Shown here piece by piece: positions 11,919 through 22,999 of a stretch of 64,000 nt of DNA. The stretch is from NCBI GenBank assembly GCA_030407085.1, contig CM059587.1:70917001-70981000 (forward strand), in the 5' to 3' direction. The notes below the pieces were generated by a model that saw nothing but the letters and a program-made list of their open reading frames with translations, searched no databases and was not told where the DNA came from. Source of the DNA: Trichopria drosophilae. Taxonomy: Eukaryota > Arthropoda > Insecta > Hymenoptera > Diapriidae. Made by a program: the position numbers and the translations under genes. Each line of letters starts with the position of its first letter. Positions within the stretch are counted from its first letter, which is position 1.

Positions 11919-12004
11919 ATAGTGTATATATTCACGTGCTACTTGTATATGTGTAGCCCAGCTTATAATCTTGCTAAGAATTGGTCCCACGCGAAAACTG
12001 ATAG

Positions 12005-13126
12005 TGGGGGCGTCCATAAGTCACTTGATCTATTTTTTATATTTGCCCCCTCCCCCCTCTCCCAGATGATTCTAGGTGATCTCTACGTTGAACTCCCTTA
12101 CGATTCTCACATGAGTTCTTATGATTTCATTTTTTATGGTATTTATAAATTGTATTCACTTTTTGATAAACAATTTTAATTTTTTTACTGCCATTGTATA
12201 GCATTTCTTTCATCTCAAGAATGAGTGGCGTTCAGAAACATGTATTAATTACACTGTTTTAAATTAATGAAATTATCACCTTTTCGTTTTATTTTTTTTT
12301 TCTTTTATTAATTGTAAAATTATATAGGTACTCACTGAAAAAAGGATAGTAGATAATTACAAGCTGTATTGGTTATTTCAAATCACTACGTGTAGTAGTA
12401 AAAAGACATTATTACCTTATTCGTTTCCACGTTCTGAAATGAAAAACATTCAAATTTAAGTTTCCAAGCATTCAATTTAAGCAGCGTACATATAGTTGCT
12501 ATAAGTGAGAGTTGACCTATTCGATAAAACAAATGTTTGTGTAGAATTTGTGATTTTCATATATTTTCAATTTGATTGAACGTAAGAAAAGTTCACACAA
12601 ATTGAGTATAAAATTTGGGGAAGGGGGGTGGAGGGCGAAGCACTTTGTTAATACTTGTCAAAGAAAGAAGGGCAGCGGGAAGCAGTCAAAAATCCGTTGC
12701 GTAATATATGAATGGACCCTAATTGACGCTATGAATAGCATATTTTGCTAAGTTGATGAACAGCTTCGCAAAAACATATTTTTCGATAAAGTAATATGTA
12801 GGAAATGTTTTTTTAAGAATTATTTCAACCTGCAACAATGTAGAGAAATTTCGTTTATGTAGATGTTATTGTTGCGTTACGCAGTTTTTAAGACACTAAA
12901 AGTAACTATTTCCTAAATAAACGTGTGCCGAAAAAATTTGATTTACAAAGATATTCGACATATATTAATAAGTCCGATTTTCCATATTCCTCTTATGGTG
13001 TCTTCCGCCGATAGGATATATACGCTGTGAATTTAATAGGGCGAATCCAAAAATAATATAATTTCCAAAAAATCCACGTGATATCTGGTCAGACCTCCCC
13101 CCCCAGGTCACGTGATTTATGGACGC
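12005..13126. mobile_element. Candidate DNA transposon remnant with GCGTCCATAA ends
   Basis: GCGTCCATAAGTCACTTGA near 12010 is matched in inverted orientation by the segment at 13108-13126. Runs of G/C lie just inside or outside both ends. The roughly 1.1 kb between has no coding frame. A third, weaker copy of the end is near 12700-12720. Boundaries are approximate. Confidence 0.5.
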
Positions 13127-13340
13127 TTGGGACCAGTGCCGTCAGAAAGGAGCCGTTTTTAATGCCCACCTTCCGCGCGCAGGTTGCTTCGGCAGTCGTC
13201 GGCGGTCTGAGCTTGTGGGGCGTAGGGAGGGGATCGGAAAAGGCGAGAGGAAAATATATGGTCGAGCGCGCGAAAGTATTAAACAAATGACGGGGGGATT
13301 GAACTTTCTCAGATACTTCGAAAATCAAAATCATGTATAC

Positions 13341-13412
13341 TCGTCGTAGTCGAGTGGTACAAGCGCATGGGTTGAAGCGCAGCGCGTAATTTTTTTAGTT
13401 CGATGTCGGGGA
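13341..13412 (+). ncRNA. Degenerate tRNA-like block (left palindrome arm)
   Basis: An A-box-like TAGTCGAGTGGTACAAGC is followed at tRNA-like distance by a B-box-like TAGTTCGATGTC and a T-run terminator. The anticodon and acceptor stems are not convincing. An inverted copy sits at about 15629-15700. It may mark a tRNA-derived SINE or a pol III promoter in the element. Confidence 0.35.
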
Positions 13413-15628
13413 TTTTTTTTTTTATTGTTCATTTACTCAACATTTGTAACGAAAATAATTTTTTACTTCTTTACTATTAGTTATTTTATTTACAAAAATG
13501 AATTGTGAAAATAAATTTTAAAAACATTAAACAATATGTTTTTGCAGAATGACATTTGTAAGAATCGAATTCTCTGTAATATTAAAAAAAATAAATGTAC
13601 AATATCTTATTGTAATTTCCGAAATAATATACAAAAATTACAAGTCGTACCTTTTTTCTAAAAAAGTTATTGTAGTTAATATGACCTTGTAATTGATTAT
13701 TTTTTATATGTTTCAAATATAATGTAGACCTTCCATCTAATTCCTAATATCGGGCGGTATCTTTATTTATATATACGGCAACAGTTTATATTGCATTTAC
13801 GGTAAATGGAAACATCTTTTACAGAATACAGAGTAAACGAAAGTATCGTGGAAACAAATTTAGGAAACAAATATTTGGAATACTCGATTAATGTCATATT
13901 AAAATAAAAATATGTTTTTTTACTTCTCCAATGAAATTGTACTAAATTACTAACTGCTTTTTTGAAATATTTCAATATTACTATACAATAATATTTTTAT
14001 CCCGTTAGAAAACCTATATGATTACACTAACAGCATTCTGTAAATCAGTATATCTGTATAGTGTAAAATCTTATTTAAATTAGTTATACATTTTCACCAA
14101 TATTTTTTTAAACATTTAAACCCTTTCACGACAATTTTACTTACTTTTAATTAAATTGATTTCAAGAATATGTATCATTCAGCAAGATGGTTATTCGTCA
14201 TTCATTATTTACTTTGTTTTGCCTACATTATGCTATTATTTATAGCTATGGGTTTTCTTTTACGTATTAATTAATTAAATAAATATATTATACTAATAAT
14301 ATTGTAATACACCGATTAAGATATCGAAAATTAGTACAATATGTTTCAGATACTGATTTTCATTGACCTATTAAAAAACCACATGTTTGGCACGAGATTG
14401 GGTATATGGTCTTTTATTTATCAACAAATTGTCCAATTTCATTCCCTTTTTTTCAAAATACAATAGATTTGCTGTGATCAAGAAAAAAACAATAAGATTC
14501 TAATAAGAAAATAACTTTGATATTGTTTTAGTGAAAATTTATTGCAAAAATTATTACAAATTATTAGGAATTAATTATCACCTTTTCTAGTCGGGAATGA
14601 AATTGGACAATTTGTTGATAAATAAAAGACCATATACCCAGTCTTGTGCCAAACATGTGGTTTTTTAATAGGTCAATGAAAATCAGTATCTGAAACATAA
14701 TGTACTAATTTTCGATATCTTAATCGGTGTATTACAATATTATTAGTATAATATATTTATTTAATTAATTAATACGTAAAAGAAAACCCATAGCTATAAA
14801 TAATAGCATAATGTAGGCAAAACAAAGTAAATAATGAATGACGAATAACCATCTTGCTGAATGATACATATTCTTGAAATCAATTTAATTAAAAGTAAGT
14901 AAAATTGTCGTGAAAGGGTTTAAATGTTTAAAAAAATATTGGTGAAAATGTATAACTAATTTAAATAAGATTTTACACTATACAGATATACTGATTTACA
15001 GAATGCTGTTAGTGTAATCATATAGGTTTTCTAACGGGATAAAAATATTATTGTATAGTAATATTGAAATATTTCAAAAAAGCAGTTAGTAATTTAGTAC
15101 AATTTCATTGGAGAAGTAAAAAAACATCTTTTTATTTTAATATGACATTAATCGAGTATTCCAAATATTTGTTTCCTAAATTTGTTTCCACGATACTTTC
15201 GTTTACTCTGTATTCTGTAAAAGATGTTTCCATTTACCGTAAATGCAATATAAACTGTTGCCGTATATATAAATAAAGATACCGCCCGATATTAGGAATT
15301 AGATGGAAGGTCTGCATTATATTTGAAACATATAAAAAATAATCAATTACAAGGTCATATTAACTACAATAACTTTTTTAGAAAAAAGGTACGACTTGTA
15401 ATTTTTGTATATTATTTCGGAAATTACAATAAGATATTGTACATTTATTTTTTTTAATATTACAGAGAATTCGATTCTTACAAATGTCATTCTGCAAAAA
15501 CATATTGTTTAATGTTTTTAAAATTTATTTTCACAATTCATTTTTGTAAATAAAATAACTAATAGTAAAGAAGTAAAAAATTATTTTGGTTACAAATGTT
15601 GAGTAAATGAACAATAAAAAAAAAAAAA

Positions 15629-15700
15629 TCCCAGACATCGAACTAAAAAAATTACGCGCTGCGCTTCAACCCATGCGCTTGTACCACTCGACTACGACGA
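15629..15700 (-). ncRNA. Degenerate tRNA-like block (right palindrome arm)
   Basis: This is the mirror copy of the block at 13341-13412, on the opposite strand. If both were active pol III promoters they would point toward each other across the palindrome. Confidence 0.35.
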
Positions 15701-15918
15701 GTATACATGATTTTGATTTTCGAAGTATCTGATAAAGTTCAATCCCCCCGTCATTTGTTTAATACTTTTGCGCGCCCGATATTTTCCTCTCGCTCCGCTC
15801 CCCTCCCGAGGGCCCACAAGCTCAGACCGCCGACGACTACCGAAGCAACCTGCGCGCGGAAGGTGCGCATTAAAACGGCACCTTTCAGCTGAAAACGGCT
15901 CCTTTTTGACGGCACTGG

Positions 15919-16485
15919 TTCGGGCGGGCAGTGGGCAGGCCCCGCGGATACTCAATCATCTGTAAACACATATACAAGCGCGCAAGCACGTATGTACATA
16001 CATACATGCACATATACTTATGTATGGCGATCATGAAATTTACAAGAGGCGCCCTCTCCCGGAATTTAGAACTACTTTCTGTTCAGTCGGTAATGTAGGA
16101 ATCTAGGAAAACCCGAATGTGATTTGTCGAATGACTATGGAACCCCCTTAAGCGGAATTGATACCTCTATATACACTGGGCATAGCACTCGACATTCTTC
16201 AACATCGGCTGCGTATAGATCGGGTGTTTGTATTGAAACAATACTTTTATTATATAATCTTATTTTATAATAGACCGTTGGAAAATGAGGATACTTTCGC
16301 GATGGCTGTAATAAATCATAGTTTGTAAATTGTTTGTATTCAAACTTAAGATGTATTAAATGTAAGGTAGAAATGATCTTGTTTGAATAATTTTATTTTA
16401 CCATTAAAATAAGAATTATTATCAAATTGCAATTAACTTTGAACATCTACCTTATGATCTAGAGGACGAGATGACGAAAAATAAT
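15919..16485. other. Unassigned stretch, ACATAC-rich
   Basis: No gene is seen. A short ACATACATAC-type tract lies near 15965-16020. The remainder is AT-rich and not assigned. Confidence 0.4.
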
Positions 16486-16810
16486 TAATCGATCAAACGA
16501 ACTTACCTGTTGTGAAGTTCGATCGAAATTATTTGAGTCATCTCGACCGAATAGATCATCTCCCTCCCAGACCCAAGATTTAACAAAATATTTCCCCAAT
16601 ATTGCAATTTGTAATTTAAACTATTGAAGGTTCCTAAGGGCAACGGAGGCTGACAGGATGAGAGCGGGAATCGGCGTGCTATTGTTTCTTTTTAAAATAT
16701 TGTGGAAAAATTGTGCAGAAAATACACAACTACCTTATGATCTATTCGGACGAGATGACTCAAATAATTTCGATCGAACTTCACAACAGGTAAGTTCGTT
16801 TGATCGATTA
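16486..16810. mobile_element. Small fold-back element
   Basis: The left arm (16486-16558) and right arm (16736-16810) are inverted copies of about 73 bp. They share AACTTCACAACAGGTAAG and its complement. A direct repeat of CTACCTTATGATCTA (near 16447 and 16731) lies at the outer and inner edges. No coding region is seen. Confidence 0.65.
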
Positions 16811-17670
16811 AATATAATATTATTTCGAGTTCACTTCTATTAATTGTAAAAATGATGAATCTTTTCGAAACAATGAAATACTTTTCGAATATAATATTAT
16901 TTCGAATTAATATTTCTAATGTTGTACTCGCAAAACCTGCCACGTGTAATTTTGTTATTGTTTACAAAAATCGCGTTCGCCGTTTGTATATCGAGTAATT
17001 TAAAAGATATATTTGCGGGAGCAAAATAGCATTTTGCGCACAGAGTGTGAGAAAAACCATGACAATTTCAATTTTAAGAATAAATTTATGATGCGTATAT
17101 CAGCGTATGATACAAAAAACGATTGGTTTTATTAATTATAAGGAAGGATTTTTTTCAAATTTTAAAATATATGCAATTGAAAGTATAAAACCAAAATTGC
17201 GAAACGCAAAAAGACTCCGGCTGCATTTGTCTGACGCAAGGAGGTATTAAACTCGGGTTAGGGTTAGGTTAGGTTAGGAGAACCCAAAATACATCGACCA
17301 CGAAGAATACCTAAGCGTCTTGAAGAGAGGGGTGCAAGCGAGGGCCATGCTTTTAAAACACCTCAAAAATATCGAAAGATATATTTTGAAATTTTTTATC
17401 AAGTAATCATGTCCATAAGGACAAAGGACAGAAAATGTTCCCCCGCGTTAATGACGAATATGTCTATTTGCGGGTCGGCTCTTGGGTGGAGAGGTACAGG
17501 ACAGAGACAGACAGTACATGACAGAACTAAAGGCAGATACACACACAAGACCCACCCAGAGCCAGTCCCCCTTACCTCAATATCGGTATCACCAGCAAAT
17601 TCGGCGGTCTGTGCCTTAGCGAGTACGATGCGGGGCTTATCCCATCTTTATCCGAGATAAGACCCACGAC
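16811..17670. other. Unassigned stretch with one TTAGG tract
   Basis: No gene is recognised. The only notable feature is a TTAGG-like tract at 17256-17278. The open frame near 17409-17660 shows no family resemblance that I know. Confidence 0.4.
17256..17278 (+). repeat. Interstitial telomere-like (TTAGG) tract
   Basis: About four TTAGG or TTAGGG units occur in a row. TTAGG is the canonical insect telomere repeat. Four units inside other sequence is an interstitial tract, not a chromosome end. Confidence 0.7.
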
Positions 17671-17950
17671 GCACGGTGAACTAATTTCTAAATCTCGTTT
17701 CTTTTTCAAATATCTCCAGGTGGACTTGATAGAATTTAATGAATCTTGGATGAAATTAAAGGTACTTTATTATAGAATAAGGGAAAACTATAGCGAAGAA
17801 TTATTTTTCATTTTCTAGTATGGAAAAAACACGCAACGTAACCGTAATTAATACGGAAGCAAATCGTTATGCCACAATACACGGAAGAATGTTAGGAATT
17901 TTATCATTTATAGTGTAGTATGGTTTTTGGGATTGCGGATTACAAATATA
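17671..17950. repeat. Flank of the 133-bp repeat family (inverted copy at 33.8-34.06 kb)
   Basis: This segment is the near-exact reverse complement of 33770-34060 and of much of 32720-33000. It includes the GCACGGTGAACTAATTTCT edge. It directly abuts the 133-bp tandem units, so flank and units travel together as one repeat family. Confidence 0.8.
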
Positions 17951-18470
17951 AAGTCCAAATTAAACATCTAAAAATGGCGGATCCAAAATGGCGGCATGAA
18001 AATAGAAAACCCAGTAAAAATTGCGAATCGAAAGGTAAAAAAATAGTACATCACGGGTTTTATGGTCTTTGGTTACGAACCTAATATCAGAATTATGAAA
18101 TCCAAAATGGTGGATCCAAAATGGCGGCATGAAAATAGAGAAACCGATGAAAATGGCGATTTGGAAGCCACAAAAACTGTACATCACGGGTTTTATGGTC
18201 TCTGGTTACGAACCTAATATCAGAATTATGAAATCCAAAATGGCGGATCCAAAATGGCGGCATGAAAATAGAAAAACTTATTAAAATGTCGAATCGAAAA
18301 GTACAAAAGTAGTACTTCACGGGTTTTATGGTCTCTGGTTACGAACCTGATATCAGAATTATGAAATCCAAAATGGCGGAATCAAAATGGCGGCATGAAA
18401 ATAGAGAAACCGATGAAAATGTTGAATTGAAATGTACAAAAATAGTATTTCACGGTTTTTATGGTACATT
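17951..18470. repeat. 133-bp tandem repeat, about 4 units (AAAATGGCGGATCC family)
   Basis: Units recur every 133 bp and contain ATCAGAATTATGAAATCC, then AAAATGGCGGATCCAAAATG, then ACGGGTTTTATGGTCT. Inverted arrays of the same family are at 32300-32720 and 33245-33770. Diverged single units appear near 19380-19500, 22850-22960, 31140-31210 and 31780-31830. Short open frames across the units are repeat artefacts. Confidence 0.9.
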
Positions 18471-19370
18471 ATTACCGACACATAATAAAACTATTTTAAT
18501 CCTATTTGGATTGATTTGGATGGTAAATAATGTACAAAAATTAACATAAAACTGAAAATGAACGTATATTTCGATTTGGGCGCCAATTTTGACTAAATGA
18601 GCAACAAATTATTTTTCAGTTATACTTTATTACCAAGACATCCATGAATAGTTTTAATACCATTTGGATTGGTTTGGATGGTAACTAACTGAGATAAATT
18701 AACATAAATCTGAAAATTAACGTAAATATCGAGTTGGACGCCATTTTTGACTAAATAAATTCGAGCAAAAAATTATTTTTCAGTTAAACATTATTACCGA
18801 GACATCAATAAACTATCTTAATTCCATCTGGATTGGTTTGGATGGTAACCAACTTAGATAAATTAACATAAATCTGAAAATTAACGTAAATATCGAGTAG
18901 GAAGCCATTTTTTACTAAATATAGTGGAGCAACAATTATTTTTCAGTTGAACATTATTACCGAGACATCAATAAACCATTTTAAACCCATTTGGATTGGT
19001 TTGGTTGGTAAATAAGGTATAAAAATTAATATAAATCTGAAAAGTAACGTAAATAACGAGTAGGACGCCATCTTTGACAAAATACATTAGAGCCACAAAT
19101 AATTTTTTAGTTATACATTATTACCGAGACAACAATAAACTATTTTCATCCTTTTTGGATTGGTTTAGATAGGAACTAACTTAGATTAATTAACATAAAT
19201 CTGAAAATTAACGTAAATATCGAGTAGGACGCCATTTTTTACTAAATATGGTCGAGCAACAAATTATTTTTCAGTTGTACTTTATTACCGAGACCTCCAC
19301 GAAGAGTTTTAATCCTATTTGGTTTGGTTTGAATGGTAAATAATGCAGAAAAATTAACGTACATTTCGTA
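18471..19370. repeat. 164-bp tandem repeat, about 5 units
   Basis: The phrase CTGAAAATTAACGTAAATAT recurs at about 18551, 18711, 18875, 19039 and 19202, a spacing of about 160-164 bp. Each unit also holds a TATTACCGAGAC block and GGATTGGTTTGGATGG. The array directly follows the 133-bp units. No coding potential is seen. Confidence 0.85.
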
Positions 19371-19519
19371 CTTCAAAATGGCGGAACCAAAATGGCCGAA
19401 TGAACATAGAAAAATGAATGAAGAAGGTGATCTGAATAGTTCAAATGCAGTATTACAAGTGTTTCGATGTCGCTAATTACAAATATGATATCAGAATTAT
19501 GAAATCTAATGAACTTTAT

Positions 19520-20462
19520 ACATCAAGGTAGCAAAAAAATGGGTAGTAGGCAGTAATGTGTTACATTACAATGCAATATTAAAATATCAAATTCAGTTCC
19601 TTCTTTTCCTCGCCTTTCTCGCACATAGAAAAACATTTTTTTTTTCGGACGAAACCTGGAACATTCTATACTGCACGAAGAAGTTTACAACATGTAGTTT
19701 TCTTCGTCACTTCCGTAATCTTCATTATCTTCGTTGTTTTGGAGGGTGAAACTAAAATATTAATTAATAATCTTAGTTACCTTTCTGACATCTATACTTA
19801 TTCATTGAAAACTAAAGTTGTCACATTTCTAAATATGAAATTACGTTATAGCGTTTACTTTAAATTTTTTTATTATTCGCATATACTTCGATCGAAAAAT
19901 GAAGTAATGTAAGAAATTTAAAACGATGTCTTTGTGCACGGAAAAAGCGCATTAGTTGGATATTTGTTGGTTGGGACAACAATTTATTTTGTTGGTAGAA
20001 ACAATATAATAAGTAGTACTTAGTTATGGCTACCGTGTGGAGTTGGAAGAAATAAAACAAAAAGTAATGTGTGTAACAAAGTCAGTTATTGGATTAACCA
20101 GTGAATTGTTTGGCCTAATAAACCATAAATGTACGTGGATGGCTTGTACTCTCGTACATCATAATATTGTTAATATTTCGATTTTTGATAAATCCTACCA
20201 ATGAAGTAGTTACCTCAACCAACTAGAAATAGTCTTCCCAACAAACTTCTTTCCTGATTTCCGTTAAGGTCCAGCATAATAATAAAAAAAAATAGTTTAA
20301 ACTTATTTGACTGACCGACAGAACAGAACTCTGCAGGATGCATTGACGACCCAAAAAGAGACAAAAGTAATGCATCATTTGTTGATCGATTCTTATTACT
20401 TTTAGCTATACAAGTAAGAGATTCTGGCAAGATACTTTACTTGTAAAGTATTGCGATTGAAC
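19520..20462. other. Unassigned AT-rich stretch
   Basis: Several short open frames occur but none resembles a known family. The region lies just downstream (minus-strand sense) of the RAG1-like transposase C-terminus and may be the 3' part of that element. No terminal repeats were recognised. Confidence 0.4.
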
Positions 20463-21131
20463 TTACTCTTTTTTAATAAAATGTTGCATTCTCGTTGTTA
20501 TTTCAGTACATGTTGATTTGAACTTATTCATTCTTCTTGCAACGTGAATGTTTGAAATTTTCGGATCGGACAAATAAATGGCTCGATTAAATACATCTAA
20601 AATTCGATCTCGTCTACTAGTTTGGCGAGCGTGGATTATCATGTTTTTCCTGTAGTGTTTATGCGAAGACTCTAGTGCATCCTCGGCATAGTATGCAAGG
20701 GGTAACGGCAAGATCCTTGCAATTTGACAGCCATGCCAAAGCAATTTATGGAGTGTGGGGTTCATTCGGGCCCATGGATAATGTTCGTAATGCATCTTAT
20801 ATGTACGTTTTGATAATTCGTCCACCAAATCTATATCTAAATTTTTTTTGCATTTGTGGAGTGACAAAATTAATGCAATATTATCGACGAGTGTTGGATT
20901 TATTCCCAATGTATCTGCAAATTTCAAGGGAGCCATGAAACATTTGCGAGCCAAGTTGCCCGTGTTCGTGGTTCCATGGCCTTGTAGAACCTGGTCAACT
21001 CTTACACCAAATGCACTATAAAGCCTTTCCTTTATTGACTCTTTTCGTTCATTATATATCGCTGAAATATTAATTATGGTGTTACACATAATTTCACATA
21101 ATTTGGGAAGTATGCTGCACAATACAATCAT
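20463..21131 (-). pseudogene. RAG1/Transib-like transposase, C-terminal part
   Basis: The 222-codon frame shows GHGTTNTGNLARK, then YPWARMNPTLHKLLWHG, then AEDALESSHKHYR and HARQTSRRDR, then SDP. The order and spacing match the C-terminal core of Transib transposases and RAG1. There, a GN-ARK motif is followed by a THK-L-H motif and by the third catalytic acidic residue within an E--E---K--R block. Recognition rests on motif memory, not on a search. The first roughly 20 codons look foreign. Homology begins near ERKESIKERLYSAFG, where the N-terminal fragment (23000-24247, same strand) should join. This copy is interrupted and so presumably inactive. Confidence 0.65.
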
Positions 21132-22999
21132 ACAACAGCAACGAAAAGCAATTCGTAAATCTGAATAGTAGTATCGACATTTCGATAAACTATTGTTATA
21201 AGACGAAAAGTTATTAGACGAAAGTTCTTATGTTCCGTTTCCCACTTTGCCCCTATTTGCCATACCAATGCACGTCGATATATAAAAAATATGAAAATTT
21301 TTTTCTAATCAAATATTGGAAACTTTTTAAACAGATATAATTTTTACAGGAGGAAAGTAAAGAAAGTACAGCGACTTTGTGATATAGAGTGAACGAATTT
21401 CAAATTTATTTATAGAATTGATTTCCATTGCGAGAAAACGCAGAGTGTACTTCTCTAATATGTTATTGTATGTAAAGATATGGGTCATTTTCCCTTAGTT
21501 TTAAATTCTATGTCTTCGATGTTTATTACAGATTTTTAACAGCTTACACGGAAAAAAGTGGTTAGCTCTGCTTACCAGAAACATGGTTGGTACAACTATC
21601 CAGATAGTTGAATACGGGACAAACATCTTATATTAGTTAGGGTTACTATCTCGAGATAGTAAGATTTGCAGATGGTTAGTATTACTAACTAAATAGTAAG
21701 GACAACCAATTTTGAAGTAGTTGCAGTAACTAATCAAATATTAGTAAGCGTCATGACACCTGTCCTCTATCAACCAAAATGTTAGGTTATATGTTCAGCC
21801 ACCCTTCTTAAAATCAAATTTTACTTGACACTAAGGTGACATTCCCCCTTACTTTAAATAGAATTCAGTTTCACCTTCGACAGAAAAAGTTATATAGGCC
21901 TGAAACATTCTTTCGATGACAATTTTACCTTCGATACAACATTTCAGACCTAAAATTTTCTACCGCTTACTGTTTGAGCTTCGGAACATAAAATATCTTT
22001 TTTTGTTAACAATTTCACCTTCGAAACAAAATTTTGAGAAAAAATCTTGTTCGAAAGACATTTTTACCTTCGAAACAACATTTTACATATAAAACATTAT
22101 TCGTATGATAATTTCACCTTCGAATCAAAATTTTGAGATACAATCCTGTTCGTATGACATTTTTAACTTCGAAACAACATTTCACATATAAAACTGTTCG
22201 TATGATAATTTCACCTTTGAATCAAAATTTTGATATGAAATCTTGTTCGTATGACATTTTTACCTTCGAAACAACATTTTACATATAAAAATTAATTTGA
22301 ATGATAATTTTAAAAATTATAACCTGAAATAACAATTTGATGCATACAAAGTTGCATTGTTTATCTTAGTGTAGAATCAAATTTTGATTCAAATGTGATC
22401 ATTTATTCAATTTGTGTAAAAAAATTTTAACCGATGGCAGCGAACTGAATTATTCATTTGTTTTAGTCATTGGTTAAAAACTGCAATACTTCAGGTTACT
22501 AGCTAAAGAGTAACAGTCACTATTTGGGTAGTTTGTATGCACCAATAAACAGATAGTCAAGTTTACTATCTTTTATTAGTTGGTCTAACCAATATATTCG
22601 TTGCAACTGGTATCTACGATGGTAAATGTTACTATTTCGTCATAGTTGCAGTAACGAACCGTCATTGGTTTTTACTACCTACTACAGCTAATCATTTTTT
22701 TCTGTGTATGTTTTATATTTTAGGTAGGAGAAGTCGTATATTATAAACAATTTTTATTAAAAAAAAATACACATTTTTCACTCTTTGGCATTTATTTTTT
22801 CTGCTCAAATACAATATTCATATATTTTTTGGGTCGCTAATTACGATTGTGATATCAGATCTTGAAATTTCAAAATGGCGGATACAATATGGCGGACAAT
22901 TTATATAAAGAAATATGAATATTAGATTCGTAATCAGCAACCTCAAAAACCCCAGAGTAACAAATGTCAAGTTAATTATGTTCACGCGGAAGACTTAAA
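21132..22999. mobile_element. Insertion complex splitting the RAG1-like transposase
   Basis: About 1.9 kb separates the two colinear halves. It contains a TIR element at about 21546-22707, with ends ACACGGAAAAAAGTGGTTAGC-like on the left and inverted on the right. Inside that, a 97-99-bp tandem repeat lies at about 21880-22330 (ACCTTCGAAACAACATTTTA core, with a half-period of about 48 bp). A diverged unit of the 133-bp family is at 22850-22960. No open frame of note is present. Confidence 0.65.
21546..22707. mobile_element. TIR element with CACGGAAAAAA-type ends
   Basis: The left end ACACGGAAAAAAGTGGTTAG pairs with the inverted right end, AGCTAATC followed by a T-run and CTGTGT. The pairing is about 17 of 21 bases. 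Subterminal regions are rich in GTTACTA/TAGTAAC pieces that also pair between the ends. It is non-coding. I could not fix a target duplication. Confidence 0.6.

Larger units (their letters stand above)
13133..15918. repeat. 2.8-kb near-perfect palindrome (about 1.32-kb arms)
   Basis: The left arm (13133-14446) and right arm (14593-15918) are inverted copies that differ at few positions and by small indels. For example, a 70-codon open frame at 13763-13975 (minus) and 15064-15276 (plus) differs by one residue. The spacer is 146 bp. The outer ~300 bp of each arm is GC-richer and carries a degenerate tRNA-like block. The right arm has a short extra duplication near 15873-15900. No transposase is encoded. 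It could be a large fold-back element or a recent inverted duplication. Confidence 0.9.

Noticed and set aside
17256..17278. Possible chromosome end (TTAGG)
   Set aside because: Only about four units, with ordinary sequence on both sides; the same holds for 47359-47378.
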